NCBI GenBank assembly: GCA_001662425.1 | Contig: BDDC01001835.1 | Location: forward strand, 9,574 to 19,588 | DNA from: Chlamydomonas sphaeroides | Taxonomy: Eukaryota; Chlorophyta; Chlorophyceae; Chlamydomonadales; Chlamydomonadaceae | Direction of reading: 5' to 3' | Length of the DNA stretch: 10,015 bases | Part shown: in pieces, positions 1-8,100 of the stretch | Layout: every line of letters starts with the position of its first letter | How positions within the stretch are numbered: the stretch's first letter is position 1 | Made by a program: the position numbers and the translations under genes | The notes under the pieces: model-generated | Database searches by the model: none | Seen by the model: only the letters and a program-made list of their open reading frames with translations | What the model was told of the DNA's origin: nothing

Positions 1-1
1 T

Positions 2-184
2 CATGGAGGGGGCGGTGGGGATGGGGAGGAGGGCGAGGCGGCCGCGGGGGTGGAGGTGGAGGTGGAGGAAGGCGGGGAGGGGCAGGGGCCGTCAGGCGCG
101 GGGCTGTCGGGCGCGGGGCCTAGCCGCATGGGGGCGGGAAGGTCCGGCGGGGGGCCGGGAGGGCGGCGGCGCGCCCGGGGCTGA
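2..184 (+). CDS. C-terminal end of an unknown glycine/glutamate-rich protein (5'-partial, candidate)
   Basis: Frame 2 of the plus strand is open from the left edge to a TGA at 182-184 and gives 60 residues. They begin His-Gly5-Asp and pass through an acidic stretch of alternating Val and Glu (around residues 17-23) and Gly/Ser/Ala-rich sequence. The end is basic (GGRRRARG). Codon choice (GAG, GTG, GCG, GGC) resembles the two clear genes in the window, whereas the other plus frames give Arg-rich or near-pure Gly strings typical of shifted frames in GC-rich DNA. The G/T-rich sequence that follows resembles the 3' UTR of the next plus-strand gene, which supports this orientation. The competing reading is a minus-strand frame over 1-483, Pro/Ser/Thr-rich and ending in TGA exactly at position 1. 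No domain is recognisable and the function is unknown. Confidence 0.35.
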   Translation, partial: HGGGGGDGEEGEAAAGVEVEVEEGGEGQGPSGAGLSGAGPSRMGAGRSGGGPGGRRRARG

Positions 185-1227
185 GTGCCTGGGGCGGACT
201 GTGGGTTGGTAGGGAGGGGTTGCCTCCCGTGTTGATGTGGCTGGGGGCGGGAGCTTACGCGTTGACGCAGCTGGCGACCGTTTGGCACGTGTCTTGACGC
301 GACGGGACATGCCTTGGACCTTGTGACGTTGTTGTGCGAGAGAGGGACCGCCGACAGTATGACACCTGCCGCGTTGACTTCGCGGCTTTGACGGCCGCTG
401 CCAGCAGCCTCGCGGCGATCGCGCCGGCGTGCGGGCAGCGAGTTGTAGGACGTGGGGGCAGGGATCGCGTGGTGTTGGGACAAGGGACGAGCCCTGATGG
501 GCGCGTGCTGGAGGAGCGGGGGCCGGCTGCCGGCGCCCCTGGGTGCGGGGTGTGCGGCGACGCAACGAGGACCAGGACATCACGTTACCTTGATGTATGC
601 CAGTGGGACACTTGCTGGCGTGTTTCGTGCGCTGTGTGCTGCAGGCGCTGATACGGCTGCGGGTCCGCTGTCGGGAGCTGTTTGGGCCGGCGTAACTTGC
701 ATTGGGGACGCGGGGTGTGAACGGCATGCGGCCGGCACTGTGACCATGTGTTCATTGATAAGAGAAGGTGGCATGGCCCGCGCAGCGCGCCCTGGGCATT
801 AGTGACGCGATGGTTGTACGGAACAAGGAGCAAGCCGGGATGCGTTCAAATGTTTATCTTCACGGAAATTATAGCGTAACACCGTACGCGTGTGTGCGCG
901 GTATGGCCACGCGACCGGGCGTGCTCTTGTGGGGGCCAGAGGCGCTGGGACGCGCTCGCTTGGAGCCTTGGACTTGTCGGACGTGTTCGGGTGGCCGCCA
1001 CGAGGTGCCTGCTTGCTACAGGTACTTCAGACGAAGGAAGGTGGTGGAAGAGGGTGTGATAAGCTAGAACGAAGTGTGGGAGCGGGCGCTGGCTGGTCTG
1101 TGGCAGCCTGGTGGCAGCGCCGCGCTGCTGTGTTGCGCGTCGCGCTGGCGTAATGCAGGGTGCGATGATGGTGCGTCCTGGCCGTGTCGCTGGCAAGCCG
1201 ATGCCGATGGACGCAGCGCAACCGACA
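185..1227 (+). other. Long noncoding stretch: putative 3' UTR plus intergenic/upstream DNA
   Basis: I find no convincing gene here. The open frames are short, overlap on both strands and show no consistent codon bias or splice-linked continuation. The plus strand is G/T-rich to about 1200, as in the 3' UTR of the next gene, then becomes C/A-rich toward the downstream promoter. No TGTAA signal was found on the plus strand in this stretch, so the end of the upstream transcript is not fixed. A diverged copy of a sequence also found at 8684-8744 lies at 747-809. Confidence 0.5.
747..809 (+). repeat. Dispersed repeat copy 1 (diverged partner of 8684-8744)
   Basis: The segment shares, in the same order and strand as 8684-8744, a 16-base block matching at 15 (TGTGTTCATTGATAAG here), then CCCGCGC, then CGCCCTGGG, then GTGACGCG. 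The intervening bases differ, with one 2-base length difference. Four ordered blocks over about 62 bases are unlikely by chance. Similarity fades after 809. The nature of the repeat is unknown. Confidence 0.55.
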
Positions 1228-1315
1228 TATAAGGCCGTCGGGTGCCGTAACTCGGTCACGGTTGCGACACGCGGCAAAACCACCCGCGGCACCGGCGGCA
1301 CCCGCGACATAAAAG
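1228..1315 (+). promoter_or_regulatory. Candidate core promoter with two TATA-like boxes
   Basis: TATAAGG at 1228-1234 and ATAAAAG at 1309-1315 lie in the first C/A-rich stretch after a long G/T-rich region. The second box would place transcription start near 1340, leaving a 5' leader of roughly 115 bases before the chosen ATG at 1456. That leader would contain upstream ATGs at 1395 and 1401 in another frame. The transcription start is inferred from spacing only. Confidence 0.4.
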
Positions 1316-1455
1316 CCTGCACTACCACACTGACATGCAAACACTTAGATTATATCACCGTCACAGCTCTTTCCAGCACCAAAGGAGCCACCGCATGCGA
1401 ATGCTACAAGCCTTTCCTGCAGACCACGCGTGGCGCATCCAACATACTCAACGCA

Positions 1456-3790
1456 ATGCGCCCACGTCTAGCGCTGGCGCTCCTTTGTGCCTGCGGTGCG
1501 CTTATCCGGCACAGGTGCGCAACTGCGCAAGCCGCTTGCGGTTGCTTGCAAAGTAACAGTAAAGCCCACAGTCATCCGATACACCCTGCTGTAGCATGTC
1601 TGCCATTGTGTGGCTATATTGAAGCGGGACTTTGCGTTCCGGCGCTACAGGGAATTGCTACCGCTGCCATGCGATGCGCCCTTCTCTGCCCGCACCTACA
1701 GGATGACTGGCACACGCCCCCGTGTCAGCGATGAAGCTGCACAGCCGCCTCAACTCCATTGCAGCGGCGAGGTGCGCACCGACACGCGCCGCCATGTCTG
1801 CGCATACCTGTGCGCAGGCATGCGCTTGGGCGTGCCTACCGCGGTGGTGCCGCTGCTGGCTGCCGCGTTCTTTCCCCTAACCCCTACCCGATGCAAACTC
1901 TTTGCGTGTTTCACCACAGGTCGCGCAGTGCGATGTGCCGTCCACGGACGCGTGCCGCCTCTACGAACCCAGGGCATGCCGCCGCCATCTGCGCGACCAA
2001 GTACCGGTGCATCAGCCCAGCGCCGACAACCGAGCTTCAGGCGCCATCCAACCCTCGCTCTTGGCTCCGGCCCTCACAATCATATTCCTGCTCGCGATCG
2101 CGGCTCAGTTCAGACGGAAGCCCCTGGCCGGGCGCTTCCGCAGCGCCGCCGCTCCGGACCGCACGTGCGCCACCACAGCCGCCGCAGCAGCGGCGCCCAT
2201 CCCCACCAGCACAGCTAGCGCCATACCTGGAGACTCCGGCCTCCTCGGCCCCCTCGCCGTCTCCGTCGACGACACAGCGCTGCCCGGCAGCGACGCCGCC
2301 GCCGATGGAGACGCCGGAGACGCCAACGACGCCGACCCGTGCTTCCTTCTGTCGCCGCCCTTTGCGCTGCTGCGGGCGCGCAGCACGGCGCAGCAGCGCG
2401 AGCGCGCCGAGGCCGCTCGCGCCGCGCGCCTTGTGCTGCCATCGAGCCCGTCAGCGCAGGTGGCTTCCAGAGCCCGAGCGCCCCAGCAGGTGCGGATGGG
2501 CCCGTGGGTGGCTGTGGGTGCTGCTGCTGCGGTCAGGAGCGCCCGTGAGCGCACCGCTGATGGCACGACCCAACCCAACCCAACCCCAACGCGCAGGCTG
2601 CCGCCACTGCTGCCACCGGCAAGAACAGCCAAGCAACTGCACCTGCACCCCCCACCATCCTCGTGCCTGCTTTCTGCACCGCCAAGCCCTCGGCGGCGCG
2701 GCCCGGCGCTGCTGCCACGCGGCCGCTGCCGGCCGCCCAGGCGCCCTCCGCCGCCGACCCCTCGCCGCGCGTACCCACGGCGGCGCACAGACCTGCCCCA
2801 AGGTCCGCCTTTGGCCGCAGCATTGAGCAGAGCCCGAGGGCCGCTTTTGGACGCAGCATTGAGCAGAGCCCCAGGGCCGCCTTTGGCCACAGCATCGGAC
2901 CGCACGCTCTGGCCGCAGCCACGGCCGCGAGCCTTGCGCCCGCGCGCCCAGCGCCGCCTAGCAGCGCCAGGCGCTCCCACGCCAACGCTCCCGTGGCACT
3001 GGGGCTGTCGACTCCACCTTCACGCCGGCGCGCTGCTGCAGCAGCGCCAGCAGCACCAGCAGCAGCGCGCAGGAGTGGCAGCACCTGCGGCGCCCCGCCG
3101 CTGACGCCGCCTCGGTGCGCTCCCGCCGTCGCCCCCAAGCTGGCCGCCGTCAGGTTCAGCCTGCCGCCGCCAGTCCTGGGCGGCCGCTACGCAATCGCAC
3201 CGGCACCGGCCGGCGGCGGCGGCGGCGGCGGCATCGCGGCGGCGCCTGCCTGGGTCGCCGCCGTCGCCCGGGCGGTGGGCCACGCCAGCCGGCCCCCGCG
3301 CTACAGCGCGCCCTCGGGCGGCGACGCAGCCGACCGCCGCGCGGATGCGCCGGCGGCGTGCGTGTCGGACGACGACGCCGACAGCGACTGGAGCGCCGGC
3401 TTCTCGCCGTCGCCCTCGCCCTCACCCACTCGGAGGTCTCCGGGCGGCTGCCGCTCGGCCTGGTCGCCCTGCGCCGGGGAGCGGCGGCTGCTGCCGCGGT
3501 GCAGGGAGGAGGACGGCTGCGGCGAGGACGGCAGCGGCGGCAACAGAGGCAGCGGCCGGGAGCTGTGGGCATCGCGGGGGCTTGGCTTCCGCAGCGCGAG
3601 GCCTGAGGAGGACTGCTGCCTAGCGGAGCTGGCGTCGCCGGTGCGCGCCTCGGCCGCTGCGGGTGGGGCTGTGGGAGATGCCCGCCGCGTGGCCAGTGGC
3701 AGCTGCGTGGCGCTGCCCCACACGCTGCTGCCGCCTCCTTCGCCGGCGTCGAGTCGTGGGCGGCTGGCGAGGGGGGCTTCGCGCTTCTGA
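1456..3790 (+). CDS. Predicted single-pass membrane protein with a long Ala/Pro/Ser-rich tail (unknown function, 4 exons)
   Basis: I do not recognise this gene. The model joins exons 1456-1514, 1651-1771, 1920-2489 and 2597-3790 (TGA at 3788). The lengths sum to 648 codons with no frame break. All three introns are GT-AG with GTGCGC or GTGCGG donors, and intron 2 has a CTAAC branch-like site and a pyrimidine run before CACAG. The product has a signal-peptide-like start (MRPRLALALLCACGALI) and a short region with Cys at about 64, 72 and 80. A hydrophobic segment at about 105-124 (IIFLLAIAAQF) is followed by RRKP, suggesting type I topology. The rest is low-complexity Ala/Pro/Ser/Gly sequence with a 12-residue repeat near 319, an acidic patch (DDDADSDW) and a poly-Gly run. 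GC3 bias is strong from exon 3 onward. Weak points are exons 1-2. A second in-phase acceptor at 1701/1702 has a better pyrimidine tract and would drop 17 residues, and upstream ATGs exist. The tail is likely disordered. Confidence 0.6.
2801..2896 (+). repeat. In-frame 36-bp tandem repeat, about 2.7 copies
   Basis: Units lie at 2801-2836 and 2837-2872, with a partial third at 2873-2896. Each encodes 12 residues of the form R-A-A-F-G-R-S-I-E-Q-S-P. The differences between units are mostly third-position (CCG/CCC, GGC/GGA, TTT kept), so the peptide is better conserved than the DNA. This supports the plus-strand reading frame at about residues 319-350 of the predicted membrane protein. Confidence 0.85.
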
Positions 3791-3843
3791 GGGGGGGGGG
3801 CGGCGGCTCACGCGAGAGACTGCTGCAGGGCGGCTCGCTTGTG

Positions 3844-3875
3844 TGAGCGGATGCGTTGGTGAGCGGATGCGTTGG
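3844..3875 (+). repeat. Exact 16-bp tandem duplication in the 3' UTR
   Basis: TGAGCGGATGCGTTGG occurs at 3844-3859 and again, immediately, at 3860-3875. It lies in the presumed 3' UTR, about 55 bases after the stop codon, and probably arose by slippage. Confidence 0.9.
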
Positions 3876-4359
3876 AGGAGGGGTTGCCGCACTGTGGTAG
3901 CGCAGTTTATGGAGAATTAAAGCGAAGCCAGGGGTACAAGCCTGGGAAAACGAGGATTCGCTATATCCTGTAGCCTGCGTAGAGGGGCGACGACACAACA
4001 GACAGAGGCAAGCAGGCCGCAGGGCCAACAGAGGAGCAAATGCAGCGGCGGCGACTCACCGGGCGCGTAACAGCGCGTTACACACTGCTGACCCGAACAA
4101 GTGACATGGCTGCTGCTGGCGCGAGGTAACGGTCCCGCCCACCCCAAACGCGACGGGATGCGAACCTGTGAATTGGGGGTTATGCTGACCGAGCGCATGC
4201 GTGTACGAGGGAGAGCAGTGGATCGGCGCTAAGCGTGTGATGCTGGGCGTTGCTGGCGTTGCAGATGAGAGAGACGGGAGTGGGGTTGGGTTTTGCAGCG
4301 GGGTTGTTGCTGTTGCGCAGAGTGTGTCGGAGCTGACAATGCAGTGAAGTAGCTGGCAT

Positions 4360-4364
4360 TGTAA
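4360..4364 (+). terminator. TGTAA polyadenylation signal (plus strand)
   Basis: TGTAA is the usual polyadenylation signal of chlamydomonadalean green algae. This is the only plus-strand copy I see between the stop at 3790 and the convergent boundary. Cleavage is expected about 10-20 bases downstream, near 4375-4385. Confidence 0.5.
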
Positions 4365-4375
4365 GACATTCAGGC

Positions 4376-5110
4376 TGGCTAGGTTGCGGGAGTGTTGATA
4401 GATACTTGGGCGTGATGATAGATAGTTGCTGGCGTGGCAGAGCTGCTAGCTTAGCAGGCAGGAGCTGTATGTTAGGGCATGTACGTTGCCGAAGGCTGTG
4501 GGGTAGAGCAGCTGGCGGTCGTTGGCGTGTTGTACTGCAGCACTCTTTATTTCGTTGTTTAAACGTATCTTGCTGACCCCGTAATCGCACGAGTCAGTAC
4601 AACGCCGCGCGTCCATGTATCGATCTGTCACCGCGCCGTTTGTGCAAGAGACGGCAAGAGACGGGCGCTGAATGCCCTTCCCAGCTTCCATGCACCTCCC
4701 CCGCCAGCCCTGGTGGGCTGGTCGCAGGCGAGTTCGCTCCAGGCAGCCGCCGGCTCGCCCCTGCCTCACACACACACACATGCTCGCACCCACATCACAC
4801 TACTGCATGCGTTCTGCTGTCCGAGACTTCCGAGCGCGCTGCAGTACGGCGCTGCCACCCCCACCCCACACCTTCTCACACACGCACACCGCCGCTCAGC
4901 GCCCGCATGTCGCGCCGCCCAGTCCAGCAGAACAACGACAACAGCACCTGACTGGCACATCGCCATCTCAGCTGCCCCGTCCGACCCCGTCAGCACACCA
5001 TACCTCGCTGCGCAAAGCACCCGCTCGGCACCCCCTCCCTGGCGTGCCGCCCCTTCCTCCCTTCACCCCTTAAACGCACGACGCCCTCCTGCTTTCCCCC
5101 CCGCCCCTCA
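4376..5110. other. Convergent intergenic junction and putative 3' UTR of the minus-strand gene
   Basis: There is no supported gene. The plus strand is G/T-rich to about 4560 and then clearly C/A-rich to 5110. Read on the minus strand, 5110 down to about 4600 therefore has the same G/T-rich look as the plus gene's 3' UTR. I find no TTACA (minus-strand TGTAA) between 4380 and 5110, so the minus gene's polyadenylation site is not identified. An inverted pair TTGTACTG (4530-4537) and CAGTACAA (4595-4602) brackets the switch. A (CA)7 tract lies at 4767-4780. Confidence 0.5.
4767..4780 (+). repeat. (CA)7 microsatellite
   Basis: Seven uninterrupted CA units lie in the putative 3' UTR of the minus-strand gene, where they read (TG)7. 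Similar tracts occur at 5497-5510, 8951-8960 and 9871-9882. Confidence 0.95.
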
Positions 5111-8100
5111 TCAAGGCCACAGCCGCGGGCAGCTCGCCAGGTCCTCCGCGTGTTCATTACACGCCGCGCCGCCCGGCGGGTGGGTGTGCCAGGAGGCCCG
5201 CCAGAAGCCGCGCTTCCAGCAGCGGAGGCCCTCCACGTCCCACAGGCTGATGCTGCACAGCGGCAGCGCCGCCTCGCGCCTCGCGCCAAAGGTGGCTGCC
5301 TCGCCGGTGACCGCCAGCACCGCCAGGCCCTGCCGCTCGTACAGGTGCTCCCAGCTCATGGCCCGGTGCGGGAAGCCGGGCACCACGGGGTACTTGGCCA
5401 TGTGCGCCTGGGGGGATGGAGGCAGCAGGAGAGCAGGGCGCGTGGTAAAGTGTAAAGTAGAACAGAACCAGGGCGTGTGTGCACAGGCGTGTGCGCGTGT
5501 GTGTGTGTGTGCGTAGAGCTGATTGGTTGTTGCCAGGGCCGTCGAGGTGCGGATAGCGGGGCGCGGCGGGGTCACGCTTGCTCGGCCAGGTGCACCTGGG
5601 GGCGGTCAAGAAGAGTACCATGCAACGAATGCAATTCAACGCAGTGCACTCAGAGCAGGAAGTGTGGGGCGCAGGAGGTGTGCACGCTCTACAGTCGGGG
5701 GCAGCGCTACGCGGCTCCGTCGCTGGCGTTAAGGGGAGCTCGCCTCGATGTATCGCATGCGACGGCTTCGTCGCCGTACGGCGCCTTGCCTGCCGCAGCT
5801 TCCTGCCGTATGCGGCCATGCTGTCCTCGCCGCAGTTAACAAAGGCCCGAAACTGGGCATCCACCTCCACATAGCGCTGCGGGTCCAGGCCCGGGTAGTC
5901 GAGCTGCGGGGAGGAACGCGCCGGGACAGGTAGCACGACGTTGGATGACAGCTGTTCAGGAAAGCAGTAAAGTGAGTACGGACCGGCCCGCGACCGAACA
6001 GGCCCGCAACCCGACAACAGGCCCGCGACGTTGGCCCCTTGGCCATCAAGGTGTGACGCCGCGTACCTGCATCCGGAGGCTCTCCAGGATGAACTCGAAC
6101 GCATCCCACCTGCTCAGGAGGGCCCGTCAGGCCACAGCGTCATGCTGGCGCGCATGGCCCTACTCCCTCCGGCTACACGAGCGAGCTCTCGCTTGCAATA
6201 CTGTCCACAGCGACCGCCCCCTCCTAACATGGTCGTTCTGAGGTTCGTTCGCCCTGGCCTCACGAACCTCCTGCTTCCATCCTTCGCATCCCCCGAGCGA
6301 GCGCCCTTGGCATCTTCAACCAACCCAGGCCCGGCCCCAGGGACCCAGCGCACCGCCCGTCCTCCTGCATGAAGCCTCCACTGATGGAGCTGAACACCAG
6401 GTGCTGCGCCGCACACGCCAGCGCGTCCCGCTTGGCCGTGTACACCGCGTCGCTCACTGAAGCCAGCGCCTCGTGCAGGCGGGGCACGTCGGCCTGAGGG
6501 GGTGAGAGAGGGAGGCAGGGATGAGGGTGCGCATCGCCCGCTACCCCAGCAGACTCTCATGAGGCCAGCGCATGACACTTGGCAGCCTGCAAGGAGCGGC
6601 GCCCCAAGCAGCGGGCAGCCGCAGTGCAGCGCTGCAGGCATGTCTTGACGTTAGTTGCCAATCCACGTGTCACGACAGATCGTGACATGCTGTGGCAGCT
6701 GGTGAGTTGGGTGGGTGCTGCTCACGTGCGACAGCCGCATACTGAACTCCAGCCAGTCCATCTCCGGCTCAAACGGCTGCAGCACGTTCTCCGACACCAC
6801 CAGCGGCAGGCAGCCCATTGCCGCAGCCAGCGACTGCAGGAGGCCGGGCCGGGCCGGGCAGTGCAGGGGCGCGGCGGGGCAGGGCTTTAGGGTCCAAGTG
6901 AGCAAGGCATACACCGGCATTGCCCGCAGCCAGCGCCTGCAGTGCAATGCAATGCAGTGCAGTGCAGGGGCAGGGCAACATGCGCCAAACGCTTGGCATA
7001 CGACAACGTACGGCGCCTCTGTCAAAGCCGGCACCACGGTGTGTGCGTGTGTGTGGGGGGGGGGCGCTGGCACAGCCGCACGACTGCAGCGCGAGGGCGG
7101 CGGGTGCCCCAGCCACCACCGGGTGCCGCGGCTCAGCAGCCCCGTGGACCCAGCTGGGTGGCCGCGGTACATGAGGAAACGTGCAGCTAGCGGCGGCCCC
7201 TCCCTCCCCTGGCCGGGTGCCGCGGCTCACCTGCCGGTGGCCGTGGCCTCCGCCCGAGGGCGCGAGGCACCACCTGAGGCAGGCGCGGGATACCGTTAGG
7301 TTGCTCACCTCGCCAGCAAGCATCGTACAAGCGGTAATGTTTTGGTCAGAGATAGGTATGCAGCACAGGGGGTTGGATGGCATAACGCTGGGTGGGGAGC
7401 CAACGCCAGCCTGCGTGGCCTGTCGTTGTGTGGGCTGCGGCAGGGCGTGCAGTCGCCAAAGACCCGACAGGGCGACAGGTCTTAGGGCGACTTCCTATTC
7501 CATTCCTGCCATTCGGCATTCCCGCGCAATCCACGTGCCTGGTCTGAGTGGACGTTGATGGGCCGCTGGTGGCCCCATGTGCGAGTACGACATGTCACGA
7601 CACCGTACATGCCATCCTAGTACCGTACATGCCACCGCAATACCGTACATGCCACCAGCGCCCCCCTCCGCCCGCCCTACTTGTAGTTGTTGAGGTCTAG
7701 CGCGTACTCCTCGAAGCCACCCCGCGTCACGATCTTGTAGCCTGTGCGGTTATGGTGGTGGTAGTGGACCTGTGGGTGGGTTTGAGGGGGGCCCAGAGCG
7801 GCGCCGTAGGGGACCCGGGCTAGGAGAGTGATGAACACACGGCGCAGGTCCCCGGCACGCAGTGCCCTGGCGGCAGCGAGCGGCACGCAACAAACAGGTG
7901 CCGGTCTGCTCTGTCAGGAAAGACGAGTCGCGCACTGCGTACGACACATGTGCGTCAGCGCCCGGTCTTCTATGGCTCAAATAGATAGACAAATAGGAGT
8001 AGGATCGCCGTTAAGGAAGGAGGCAGGGCGATCAGGAGGGCCAGAGCCCCCTACGCGCCCGGTCCCCTGGCCTGCGCAAGGCTCACCCACTGCCGCGTGC

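Larger units (their letters stand above)
3791..4375 (+). other. Putative 3' UTR of the predicted membrane-protein gene
   Basis: G/T-rich sequence from the TGA at 3788-3790 to just past the TGTAA at 4360-4364. It shows no coding signal on either strand. Its length of about 585 bases is ordinary for a volvocine alga 3' UTR. It contains a 16-bp exact tandem duplication at 3844-3875. The G/T bias continues on the plus strand to about 4560, so a later cleavage site is possible. Confidence 0.5.

Noticed and set aside
1..483. Minus-strand Pro/Ser/Thr-rich frame ending SPSPPPPP at the left edge, like a hydroxyproline-rich wall protein
   Set aside because: It is the complement of a G-rich stretch. 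Upstream of the Pro-rich part the frame has no splice-supported or codon-biased extension, and the G/T-rich flank fits a plus-strand 3' UTR better. It remains the main alternative to the call at 2-184.
2105..2980. 291-residue minus-strand open frame across the membrane-protein exons
   Set aside because: Long antisense frames are common opposite GC3-rich coding DNA. It crosses the plus-strand intron 2490-2596 without change, is Arg/Gly/Ala-rich and lacks the splice and motif support of the plus strand.
3156..4028. 290-residue minus-strand open frame over the last exon and 3' UTR of the plus gene
   Set aside because: It spans a stop codon and a 3' UTR of quite different composition, is Arg/Pro-rich with no domain, and mirrors the coding frame.
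5157..5407. Alternative reading of the last GT47 exon ending in TAA at 5157
   Set aside because: It needs the GTACGG donor and gives a Gly/Arg/Ala/Pro-rich string. The chosen frame has almost all G/C third positions and balanced residues.
4713..5516. 267-residue plus-strand open frame across the convergent gap and the last GT47 exon
   Set aside because: It is antisense to a clear exon, contains His/Thr runs from the (CA)n tract, and shows no codon bias or domain.
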